This document shows, piece after piece, positions 24,266 through 32,160 of a stretch of 40,507 nucleotides of DNA. The translations under genes and the position numbers were made by a program. The stretch comes from Melioribacteraceae bacterium (lineage in GTDB: Bacteria; Bacteroidota; Ignavibacteria; Ignavibacteriales; Melioribacteraceae). The stretch spans positions 1-40,507 of the forward strand of contig JANQIV010000156.1 in the NCBI GenBank assembly GCA_028282005.1, read 5' to 3'. How positions within the stretch are numbered: the stretch's first letter is position 1; each line of letters starts with the position of its first letter. The notes under the pieces were generated by a model, which searched no databases, was not told where the DNA came from, and worked only from the letters and a program-made list of their open reading frames with translations.

Positions 24266-26389
24266 ATGCAAAAGCGTTCCGCTAAACCTGCTTTAATACT
24301 TTTTATTTTAGTTTTTTTTACTTCGATAAATTTATATGCTCAACAACCGCCTGAAGAGATAAAACACGGTAGATTTGATACCGGTAAAATGTGGGCATTT
24401 GATTTTCCCCCTGTTGAATACTTAGCAGAGGAATACGGATTCAAACCAGAAGAAAACTGGTTTGTTGATGTTCGCTTAGCTGCCCTTCGTATTCCTGGCT
24501 GTACTGCTTCTTTTGTTTCCGAAGACGGATTGATAATGACGAACAATCATTGTTCCGATGGCCCGAGAATGCGAATCCAAAAAGAAGGAGAAGATTTACG
24601 CAGCAACGGATACTACGCAGAATCACTTGAAGATGAAAGAAAAGTGGATGAATATTGGGCTGAACAGCTTGTTTTAATTGAAGATGTAACAGAAGAAATT
24701 AGAAAAGCTGTTGAAAGCGGAGATTCAAAAAAAGAGAAAGTAGAAAATAAAAACAAAAAGATAGCTGAGCTTGAAAAAAAATATAAAAAAGAAACCGGCT
24801 TAAGATGCAAAGTTTATGAGCTTTTTAACGGCGGTTATTATTCATTGTATGGTTTCAAAAGATATGAAGATATAAGAATGGTATTTATCCCTGAAGAAGC
24901 AATCGGTTATTTTGGTGGGGATTATGATAATTTTACTTATCCGCGTTACAATTTAGACTGCACATTTTACAGAATTTATGAAGATGGTAAACCGTTAAAA
25001 ACAGAACACTTTTTCAAATGGAGTAAAGATGGTGCCCAAAAAGATGAAGTTCTTTTTACGGTTGGAAATCCCGGAAGAACAAATAGATTAAAAACATTGG
25101 CACACTTAAAATTTTATAAAGAAGGTTATTACGGTAATTTAGCTTTCCTTTATGATGAATTGTACAATGGCTATGAAGAATTAAAAACACTTTATCCGGA
25201 AAGGGCAGAAGAATTTGAATTAATGAAAGTTGATATTGGTAATGCTCAAAAAGTTCTTACGAGATTAGACAAACACCTAGGCGATCCAAGTTTACTTGCG
25301 CGTAAAAAATCTTGGGAAAATGAATTAAAGATGGCTATTGAGGAAGATCCCGAATTAAAAGAAAAATATAGTGGTATTTGGGATACAATTGATAGAACTA
25401 GGGCTGAATTAACGGAATATCAGAAAAAAATAAATGCTTACAAACTGAGCAAGACATGGGATCCGCAATTTTATTTCATTCCGGTGAAATTAGTAGAACT
25501 TGCAAATGAATTGAATTTACCTGAAGAAAAAAGAAAAGAAGAATACCAGAATGAAAATCTTGAGAAAACTATAGCAAATATTTTCCCGGAAAAATTTGAC
25601 AATGCTATTGAGAAATTGAATTTGAGAATTTGGATTGATGCAGTTAAAAGAAATTTGGGTGATGAAGACAGCAAAACTAAGATACTGACAAACGGATTAT
25701 CTACGGATAAGGCTGTAGATTACTTGCTTTCAAAAACGATTGTTAATGATAAAGAGAAAGTTTTAGAATTAGCAAAAAAAGGAAGTGATGAAATTCTTAA
25801 TTCCAAAGATCCATTCATAAAATACGTAGCTGAAACGAGAGACGAATTAAAGGAATTGGAAGCAAAGAAAAAAGAAGTTGAAGATACTGAATCAGTTTAC
25901 GAAAACCTTCTTGGTTCACTTATGTATGATGTTTACGGAAATTCAATTCCGCCGGATGCTAACTTTACCTTGCGTTTAACTGACGGGGTATTAAAAACTT
26001 TTGAATACAACGGAACCATTGCGCAATTGTTTACAAACTTTTACGGCCTTTATGAAAGATATTATGGTTTTGAAAAACAATACCCATGGGATTTGCCCGA
26101 AAGATGGAAAAATCCTCCTGCAGAATTTGAATTATCAACTCCGTTTAATTTTGTATCCACACACGATGCAGTTGGCGGAAGTTCAGGCAGCCCGGTAATT
26201 AACAAAGAAAAAGAAATAGTTGGTTTAGCTTTTGACGGCAACATTAAAAGCATTATTGGCAACTTTATGTACATTGAAGAAGAAAACCGTAATGTTTCTG
26301 TCGCCTCTCAAGGGATGATTGAAGCTCTTAAGCATATTTATAAAGCGGATCGTTTAGTCAAAGAATTATTGAATGGAAAAATGAAATAA
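24266..26389 (+). CDS. S46 dipeptidyl-peptidase (DPP7-like), first copy
   Basis: S46 enzymes are periplasmic serine peptidases that release dipeptides from peptide N-termini. A signal peptide (residues 1-25, ending LYA before QQPPEE) fits. The catalytic triad is visible: His95 in MTNNHCSDG, Asp231 in NFTYPRYNLD and Ser640 in GGSSGSP. The position 18 residues after the Ser is Gly in AFDGN; in known enzymes Gly there goes with DPP7-type hydrophobic specificity and Arg with DPP11-type acidic specificity, so this is probably DPP7-like (inference). Length (707) is typical. TAGGAG precedes the ATG. It is a paralogue of the gene at 34179-36308. Confidence 0.94.
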   Translation: MQKRSAKPALILFILVFFTSINLYAQQPPEEIKHGRFDTGKMWAFDFPPVEYLAEEYGFKPEENWFVDVRLAALRIPGCTASFVSEDGLIMTNNHCSDGPRMRIQKEGEDLRSNGYYAESLEDERKVDEYWAEQLVLIEDVTEEIRKAVESGDSKKEKVENKNKKIAELEKKYKKETGLRCKVYELFNGGYYSLYGFKRYEDIRMVFIPEEAIGYFGGDYDNFTYPRYNLDCTFYRIYEDGKPLKTEHFFKWSKDGAQKDEVLFTVGNPGRTNRLKTLAHLKFYKEGYYGNLAFLYDELYNGYEELKTLYPERAEEFELMKVDIGNAQKVLTRLDKHLGDPSLLARKKSWENELKMAIEEDPELKEKYSGIWDTIDRTRAELTEYQKKINAYKLSKTWDPQFYFIPVKLVELANELNLPEEKRKEEYQNENLEKTIANIFPEKFDNAIEKLNLRIWIDAVKRNLGDEDSKTKILTNGLSTDKAVDYLLSKTIVNDKEKVLELAKKGSDEILNSKDPFIKYVAETRDELKELEAKKKEVEDTESVYENLLGSLMYDVYGNSIPPDANFTLRLTDGVLKTFEYNGTIAQLFTNFYGLYERYYGFEKQYPWDLPERWKNPPAEFELSTPFNFVSTHDAVGGSSGSPVINKEKEIVGLAFDGNIKSIIGNFMYIEEENRNVSVASQGMIEALKHIYKADRLVKELLNGKMK

Positions 26390-26412
26390 TAGTATTGACA
26401 CATTAATTTAGT

Positions 26413-26440
26413 AAGAGGGAGCAATAGCTCCCTTTTTTTA
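26413..26440 (+). terminator. Intrinsic terminator after the first S46 gene
   Basis: AGGGAGC and GCTCCCT form a 7-bp stem with an AATA loop, directly followed by TTTTTT. Purines before the stem can pair with the T-tract. It ends the first S46 transcript and separates it from the sigma-54 activator gene; the remaining 230 bp or so of spacer to 26672 show no other clear feature. Confidence 0.85.
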
Positions 26441-26672
26441 TTGTCAAAATTTGAAGTAAAAATTAATATTTGAAAATGAGTATTTAATAATTTATTATTA
26501 ATCACGATAATCTTATTAAAAATAATATATTATAATGGATGTTAGCACGTTGTAAATTGTTGATCTTTTAAAATCCAGACATATTTGGTTGATTGCTGAA
26601 ACATTTGATTTGACAAACTAAAGAAGAAAGATTAAGAAATCGCTTCTGTAATAACGAGGTAACGATAAGAAC

Positions 26673-28058
26673 ATGTCTGAGAACAAAATTAAAATTGTTG
26701 TCTACACTGATTCTGACGATATAGTCTCAGTCACAGAACCTTTACTAAGTTTTCCTTCCAAACTTATTTCTTTCAAAGTTTTTGTCTCAGATACAATAAA
26801 CCTTGAATACAGTGCCCTGACTGTTGTTTATTTAACTCAAATTCATTCAGATTTATTCGGCAGTGTGGTTGTTGAAAAAGATGAATTAAAAGATAAAATT
26901 GTTCTTGTTGTTGAAAGCAGAGAAGATTTTATTAGCGGCATGATCAGTAAGATGGGTTTCAAGAATACTTTTTATTTGCCGACGAATAAACAAAATTATG
27001 ATAACTACATTATTGATCATATTCGGAATCGGATTGTTCAATTAAACAAATCTGAAGGTTATAAACATCATAGAAGAAGCGATGATCCGTTTTCGCAAAT
27101 AATTGGCAATTCAAATGAATTAAAAAAAGTAGTAAAAAAAGCTAAGAGAATTGCTTCTAACAGATCCATGAATATTTTGTTGAATGGTGAAACGGGAGTT
27201 GGCAAAGGCCTTTTTGCAAAAGCAATACATGAATACGGAAATCCCCCCGATACCCCTTTCCTTGAAATTAATTGTTCCGAAATTCCTGAAACACTTTTGG
27301 AATCAGAATTATTTGGCCATGAAAAAGGTTCTTTCACTGATGCGCATAAAACTAAAACCGGCTTGTTTGAGATGGCAAACTACGGAACAATATTTCTAGA
27401 TGAAATTGGTGAGTTGTCATTAAATATTCAATCAAAACTGTTAAGAGTAATTGAGAAAAAGCTTATTAGAAGAGTCGGTAGTGTTGAAGATATTCCGGTT
27501 GATACAAGAATAATAACAGCTACAAATAAAGATCTTTCGGTTCTTGTTGAACAAAAAAAATTCAGATCAGATTTGTTTTTCAGACTTGATGTTATTTCAC
27601 TAGATATTCCGCCACTAAGTGAGAGAATAGGTGATGCAGTTGCAATTGCAAGATATTACTTTGATGAGTTTAGCCATAAATATGGTGTAGAAATTAATTC
27701 AATCGAAAAGGAATGTTTGGAGTTTATTGATAATTATGAATGGCCCGGTAATGCAAGAGAATTGATTCATACTATTGAAAGAGCTGTAATTTTATTTGAT
27801 GGCGGTGTTTTTAAATTGAAAGATATCGAAAGCCAGGTAAGAAAGTTTAATGGTGCTAAAAAGTTAAAAACTAAATCTGAGCAAACGAATTCAAACATCA
27901 TAAATATGCATGTGAATTTTGAAGAAACAGATTTAAAGATGCTTTCTTCAAGTTATGCTAAGAAAGTTATTGATAAAGTACAAGGCAATAAATCTAAAGC
28001 AGCAAGTTTTTTAAATATTTCGAGACCGACTTTAGATTCGCTACTAAAAATTAGTTAG
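26673..28058 (+). CDS. Sigma-54-dependent transcriptional activator with degenerate receiver
   Basis: This 461-residue protein is an NtrC-type enhancer-binding protein. Residues 5-120 have the length and strand pattern of a receiver but lack the phospho-acceptor Asp (TVVYLTQ where LLDxxMP is expected), so it is probably not controlled by phosphorylation. The AAA+ domain (about 138-378) has Walker A GETGVGKG (172-179), Walker B FLDEIGEL (241-248) and the Arg-finger region FRSDLFFRLD. The sigma-54 contact loop reads GSFTDA (219-224) instead of GAFTGA. A Fis-type helix-turn-helix ends the protein (NKSKAASFLNISRPTLDSLL). It lies directly upstream of a -24/-12-like promoter and dyad sites, so the following genes are its probable targets (inference). 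Confidence 0.92.
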   Translation: MSENKIKIVVYTDSDDIVSVTEPLLSFPSKLISFKVFVSDTINLEYSALTVVYLTQIHSDLFGSVVVEKDELKDKIVLVVESREDFISGMISKMGFKNTFYLPTNKQNYDNYIIDHIRNRIVQLNKSEGYKHHRRSDDPFSQIIGNSNELKKVVKKAKRIASNRSMNILLNGETGVGKGLFAKAIHEYGNPPDTPFLEINCSEIPETLLESELFGHEKGSFTDAHKTKTGLFEMANYGTIFLDEIGELSLNIQSKLLRVIEKKLIRRVGSVEDIPVDTRIITATNKDLSVLVEQKKFRSDLFFRLDVISLDIPPLSERIGDAVAIARYYFDEFSHKYGVEINSIEKECLEFIDNYEWPGNARELIHTIERAVILFDGGVFKLKDIESQVRKFNGAKKLKTKSEQTNSNIINMHVNFEETDLKMLSSSYAKKVIDKVQGNKSKAASFLNISRPTLDSLLKIS

Positions 28059-28142
28059 TAAATATATTTCGTTTTTCACGAGGGCAAATACTTTAAAATA
28101 TTTTACACTAAAAGATTAAATCAACTTTTTAATTGAATTAGT

Positions 28143-28200
28143 TTTGTAAAATTTTTTACAAATAACTGTAAATATCTTTTACAATTTTTTTTGTACAAAA
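28143..28200. promoter_or_regulatory. Cluster of three TGTAAA/TTTACA-type dyads
   Basis: Three inverted repeats lie in 58 bp. Dyad 1 (28143-28162) is TGTAAA-N4-TTTACA with extra paired bases. Dyad 2 (28167-28183) is TGTAAA-N5-TTTACA. Dyad 3 (28189-28200) is the palindrome TTTTGTACAAAA. Another TTTTACA half-site is near 28101. They lie about 90-145 bp upstream of the candidate -12 element, where enhancer sites for sigma-54 activators usually sit. They could also be operators for an unrelated regulator, and the DNA is AT-rich. Confidence 0.55.
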
Positions 28201-28222
28201 TCGTTAATTCACTTCTCTAGTC

Positions 28223-28240
28223 TGAAAAAGGCCTTTTTCA
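28223..28240. promoter_or_regulatory. Perfect 18-bp palindrome (TGAAAAAGGCCTTTTTCA)
   Basis: An 18-bp perfect palindrome centred on GGCC, about 35 bp before the candidate -24 element. It has no loop, so it is more likely a protein-binding site than a hairpin. Which protein binds it is unknown. Confidence 0.45.
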
Positions 28241-28274
28241 ACAGAAAACGATAGTTTTTTATTTAATTCAATTG

Positions 28275-28290
28275 CGGCATGTAATTTGAA
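28275..28290 (+). promoter_or_regulatory. Candidate sigma-54 (-24/-12) promoter
   Basis: CGGCATG, four bases and TTGAA match the sigma-54 pattern TGGCACG-N4-TTGCA, with the invariant GG at 28276-28277 and the correct 10-base distance to the -12 G at 28288. The mismatches are the leading T, C for T at one position and A instead of C after the -12 G. The predicted start near 28300 leaves a leader of about 85 bases with a GGAGG ribosome-binding site. An activator gene directly upstream raises the odds. Confidence 0.45.
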
Positions 28291-28383
28291 AAATTTCAAT
28301 TAGTTGAGAAAAATTAATTCAAAGAGTCAAACGATGAAAAAAATAGTAATAAATAATAAAATAAAAAGTGGAGGGAATGGAAT

Positions 28384-29007
28384 ATGAGAGTAATTAGATT
28401 TATTCCAATCATGTTGATGATATTACTTATCGCATGTGATAATGGAGTGGATTCGCTGAATTCTCAAGAACCAAACTTTGCAAATAGTTCTGAATTCAGT
28501 TGGGATGCTATACTAAAGGAACATGGATTAACAGCACTAAAAATGCCGAAAATCGAGCAGGGTTTATCAAAACAGCATTATGACGTACAAGAATATTATG
28601 TGAAAAAAGGTTGTTTTCTTTCAACTAAAGCAATTTATAAGAAAAAGGGAAGTAAAAACAAAAATGTAATAATTAATGCCAGTTTAGAAGTTAAGCCTGG
28701 TGCTCTTCCAGAGGATAAAACTCTTAGTATGATGTTGGATGATGAATTACTTGCCGGAAGTGTTGATATTGTATTCGACCCTCACATTGAAGAGTTTAAC
28801 CCAGTAGCATTACTTAATATTGATATGAAAGGACTAGATTTATCGGGTATTGATGAAGAAGATGTTAGAATAGTTTACTACGATCCAACTAATAATGGAA
28901 TAGAAGATATGAAATATGAAAAATTAGAAATTGATGTAAAGAAGGGTAGAATAAATTTAATAAATGCTGAAATCCCACATTTTTCCAGATACATCTGGTT
29001 GCGTTAA
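28384..29007 (+). CDS. Lipoprotein of unknown function (first of a pair)
   Basis: The 207-residue protein has a lipoprotein signal peptide with lipobox LIAC (Cys18). The remainder appears beta-rich, for example NVIINASLEVKPGALPEDK, then VDIVFDPHIEEFNPVALLNIDM, and ends AEIPHFSRYIWLR. The C-terminal IPHFSRY motif is shared with the next protein; HFSRY-like endings are also seen in ZU5-like beta domains (weak match). I assign no function. A GGAGG site precedes the ATG, and the gene is the first behind the dyads and -24/-12-like promoter. The pair may be outer-membrane or periplasmic sensing or structural lipoproteins (inference). Confidence 0.75.
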   Translation: MRVIRFIPIMLMILLIACDNGVDSLNSQEPNFANSSEFSWDAILKEHGLTALKMPKIEQGLSKQHYDVQEYYVKKGCFLSTKAIYKKKGSKNKNVIINASLEVKPGALPEDKTLSMMLDDELLAGSVDIVFDPHIEEFNPVALLNIDMKGLDLSGIDEEDVRIVYYDPTNNGIEDMKYEKLEIDVKKGRINLINAEIPHFSRYIWLR

Positions 29008-29038
29008 ATTTTTTAAATAAAATATAAATGGAGTGGAC

Positions 29039-29617
29039 ATGAAAAAGTTAACATTATCACTAGCGCTAATATTTATCATATTCTTTGGTTGTAGGGAAGA
29101 GTTAAATATTACAGAACCTGTTGAATCCGTAGGAATTGAGAATCAACAAACAAACGAACCTAACTGGTTAAAATTAGGAATACCTGAAGGAGCAAAATTA
29201 ACGAAGAAAACCTTTGCTTCTCAATTAATTGATGGTGCAGTTGGTGGAACAATTACAGTTGATACTGAATATGCCGGTGGTGATTTTGGACAAATCGCTA
29301 TTTGGGCTCAATTGACATTCCATCCTGGCTCATTTGACGGTGTTGTTGAAATAACTATGAATATTGATGATGAATACCTTTACACAGATTTTGGCCCGCA
29401 TATGGTATTTAATCAGTTAGCAGAATATTCTGTTATTTATACTGGTGTAAATACAACCGGATTGGTTGAAGATAGTTTAAGAGTAGCTTTTTTGGCTCCT
29501 GATGGGTCCTATGAATTTATGGAAACTGACGAAATTGATATTGATCATACAAATGGAACAGTACAATTACTTGAAACACAAATTCCACATTTTTCTCGGT
29601 ATGGTCTTACTCGTTAG
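29039..29617 (+). CDS. Lipoprotein of unknown function (second of a pair)
   Basis: I chose the ATG at 29039 over a GTG at 29033. The signal peptide has lipobox FFGC (Cys18 from this ATG), giving a 192-residue precursor. The mature part contains VGGTITVDTEYAGGDFGQIAIWAQLTFHPGSF, then VEITMNIDDEYLYTDFGPHMVF, and ends TQIPHFSRYGLTR, parallel to the previous protein. The glycine-rich GGTITVD and the HFSRY ending suggest a ZU5-like or related beta fold, unproven. It lies 31 bp after the first lipoprotein gene and precedes the TPR genes, so all are probably one operon. Confidence 0.75.
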   Translation: MKKLTLSLALIFIIFFGCREELNITEPVESVGIENQQTNEPNWLKLGIPEGAKLTKKTFASQLIDGAVGGTITVDTEYAGGDFGQIAIWAQLTFHPGSFDGVVEITMNIDDEYLYTDFGPHMVFNQLAEYSVIYTGVNTTGLVEDSLRVAFLAPDGSYEFMETDEIDIDHTNGTVQLLETQIPHFSRYGLTR

Positions 29618-29671
29618 GATTTATGCCGGATGAAAATTATATTTTGCTTGTGCAATTTATGGTGAGATAAA

Positions 29672-30925
29672 ATGGGTGAGTTGAATACAGAAATAAATAA
29701 TGTACTAAAATCATTTTTTCGTGAAGAAGAATTATTTGAGTTGAACAGACACTTATTTACAAAAAATTATTATAAAGAAAATGATTTTGAGAACCTGAAC
29801 GAAATTGATAAAGATCAGTTGTCAGTTTCGTTTTCTCCTGCCACAGAAAGAATTCTAATTGACCGTGCAATTACTTATGCAAAAAAGAGAATGAACCACG
29901 AAAAGTTTGCCTACTTTTTGAATGAAATAGCGAAAGTATGCATAGCTTATGGAAAAATGAAACTTGCACAGGAAATATTATCGAATGCAAAGAAAGAGAT
30001 AAAAAAAAAGGATTTGAAGGCTGAAGTATATCTTACAATTGCAGATATGTATTCAAGAAATGCAAAATGGCGAAAGTCGTTTGCTGCGATAAATAATGCT
30101 AAAAGAATATATGATAAAGATGAGAATTTATATGGTATAGCAAAATGTGAAAATTTGTTAGGCACAATTGCAGGCGATAGAGGTGAAATAAAGAAAGCCT
30201 TAACACATTTTCAAAATGGATTCAATTATGCTGAAGAACAGAATGATACTGCAATGGCAGCCACCATGGAAACCAATCTTGGAATAATAAATAATATTAT
30301 TGGAAATTATTCAGAAGCCCACCGTTATTTTAATCTCGCAATAAGAAAGTTTGTTGAACTAAAAGATAAAAGAAGAATTACAGAAGTTTCTCATAATATA
30401 GCTTTATCTTTTCTGAGTGAGGAATTATATGATTTATCTTTAGAACAACTAGATAAATGTATTAACAATGCGATTGAATCAAAATACCTTTCCATACTTG
30501 GAATTGCTTATTTAAATAAGGCTCAAATATATATCAGACAAGATAAGCTAAAAGAAGCAGCTCAATTTTTGGATAAAGCGCTTGATATCTGTAGTCAGAA
30601 TAATGATAAGCTTTCTGTTGCCGACATATATAAATTAAAAGGGATTGTATCTAGAAAGCATGCTGATTTTATTGGAGCAAAAGCATATTTTCTTGCAAGT
30701 ATTAAGTTAAATAATAGATTGAATAATCAACTTAACCTTGCAGAAACATTTTATGAATTAGCTGAAAATTATAAAAATGTCTCAGAGTTTGATAAAGAAA
30801 AATCTTTTCTAAAGAAATCACTTTTTATATTTTCAAAGATTGGTGAATCAGAAATGATTGATAAAATTGAAAATAATTTAGCAATTAATGAAAGGCAATT
30901 AAGTGGATTAGATGACGATGAATAA
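29672..30925 (+). CDS. TPR-repeat protein (first of a pair)
   Basis: The 417-residue soluble protein is almost entirely helical. Its core (about residues 85-400) is a run of tetratricopeptide-type repeats, for example AKCENLLGTIAGDRGEIKKALTHFQNGFNYAEEQND, TNLGIINNIIGNYSEAHRYFNLAIRKF and AYLNKAQIYIRQDKLKEAAQFLDKALDIC. This pattern resembles the Rap/PlcR-like and NB-ARC-associated TPR arrays that bind peptides or partner proteins. The first 80 residues are a separate helical domain. No signal peptide or catalytic motif is seen. It overlaps the start of its paralogue by 14 bp. A role as an adaptor between the lipoproteins and the kinase downstream is inference. Confidence 0.82.
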   Translation: MGELNTEINNVLKSFFREEELFELNRHLFTKNYYKENDFENLNEIDKDQLSVSFSPATERILIDRAITYAKKRMNHEKFAYFLNEIAKVCIAYGKMKLAQEILSNAKKEIKKKDLKAEVYLTIADMYSRNAKWRKSFAAINNAKRIYDKDENLYGIAKCENLLGTIAGDRGEIKKALTHFQNGFNYAEEQNDTAMAATMETNLGIINNIIGNYSEAHRYFNLAIRKFVELKDKRRITEVSHNIALSFLSEELYDLSLEQLDKCINNAIESKYLSILGIAYLNKAQIYIRQDKLKEAAQFLDKALDICSQNNDKLSVADIYKLKGIVSRKHADFIGAKAYFLASIKLNNRLNNQLNLAETFYELAENYKNVSEFDKEKSFLKKSLFIFSKIGESEMIDKIENNLAINERQLSGLDDDE

Positions 30926-32123
30926 TTCAAAATTGTTTGATGACATATCGGAAGTCCTGAAGAAATCTCTGTCAGAAAAAGAGTTCAATCAATTTTTTGA
31001 ATCTATTAATGATTTTCCTGAAGAATCTGATCAAGACATTGAAAAAAGTTTAAATGATAAAATCCAGGTTGAGCAAGAGTTTCCTCCTGGTTATGATAAA
31101 AGAGTATTTGTTGATAAAATTTCATCATTAACAGAGGAGATGTTAAACAAAAAATCTCATTTAGAATTTTTGGTAAACCTTGCAGAAGTGGTAATGAATT
31201 ATGATGAAAACGATTTGGCAACTGATCTGATAGAAGAGATATTAGAGAAAAGTAAATCTGAGAAAGATTTTGATTTGATTAAAGCGGATACTTTTTTGTT
31301 GTCTGCAAAAGTTAATTGGGGTCAAGCAATTTGGGATGAAGTATTTGCGGATACAAGAACTGCGGAAAAAAAATATAAAGAACTTGATAATTTGGAAGGA
31401 CTTGCAGATTGTCAAAACTTAAGAGGCATTACATACCTGGAAAAAGGGGAAATAGATAAAGCCGAAGGGTATTTTGAAAAAGCAATAAAAATTCTTAGCG
31501 GTAATGATAATAAAAAGTTAAAAGCAAAAATCACGTCAAACCTTGGCGTAGTTTATGATCTTAAGGGGTTATTTTTAAAAGCAGTAAGCCAATATGACAA
31601 AGCATTAGATCTTTATAAGAGTTTAGAAGATATTATGTCATCTGCCAGAACATATCATAATCTTGGGATGCTGAATATAAAATTAGAAAACTACGAAGAT
31701 GCAATAGAATATTTTGATGAATGTCTTAGTATTTCCCTTCCTAATGAATTCCTTTCAAATTGTGTTATTGCATTTTTAGGTAAAGCTTTTGTATATACTA
31801 AAACTGGAAATTTAAATTCAGCTGAATTGTTTTCTGACAAAGCAATGGATATTGCATATAGAATTAATGATGTCCTTTCAATTGCCGATGTTTATAAAGT
31901 AAAAGGCATGATTCAAAGTAAGCTTAATAATTTTGAACTATCTGAAGAAATGTTTGAAAACAGTGTGAGATTAACCGAAGAGTTTGATGATAAAGTTACT
32001 TTAGCCGAAGCACATAAAGAATTGAGCAACCTGTTTTCTAAAGTTAATTCTAACCTAAAGGCTGATTTACATAAAGATGAATCAAAAAAGCTTCTTGACA
32101 AGGATGATTTATCTGTAATATAA
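30912..32123 (+). CDS. TPR-repeat protein (second of a pair)
   Basis: This 403-residue protein is a paralogue of the preceding gene: the same layout, an N-terminal helical domain (about 1-85) and then TPR repeats such as ADCQNLRGITYLEKGEIDKAEGYFEKAIKIL, TSNLGVVYDLKGLFLKAVSQYDKALDLY, and YHNLGMLNIKLENYEDAIEYFDECLSI. Both carry the closing SVADIYKLKG / SIADVYKVKG unit. It is predicted cytoplasmic. Starts at 30912 or 30918 are both possible; either overlaps the preceding gene. The spacer of 37 bp to the kinase gene fits a common transcript. Confidence 0.82.
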   Translation: MTMNNSKLFDDISEVLKKSLSEKEFNQFFESINDFPEESDQDIEKSLNDKIQVEQEFPPGYDKRVFVDKISSLTEEMLNKKSHLEFLVNLAEVVMNYDENDLATDLIEEILEKSKSEKDFDLIKADTFLLSAKVNWGQAIWDEVFADTRTAEKKYKELDNLEGLADCQNLRGITYLEKGEIDKAEGYFEKAIKILSGNDNKKLKAKITSNLGVVYDLKGLFLKAVSQYDKALDLYKSLEDIMSSARTYHNLGMLNIKLENYEDAIEYFDECLSISLPNEFLSNCVIAFLGKAFVYTKTGNLNSAELFSDKAMDIAYRINDVLSIADVYKVKGMIQSKLNNFELSEEMFENSVRLTEEFDDKVTLAEAHKELSNLFSKVNSNLKADLHKDESKKLLDKDDLSVI

Positions 32124-32160
32124 TTGAACAAATTTTTTTTGATGATGAGATATTACTCTG

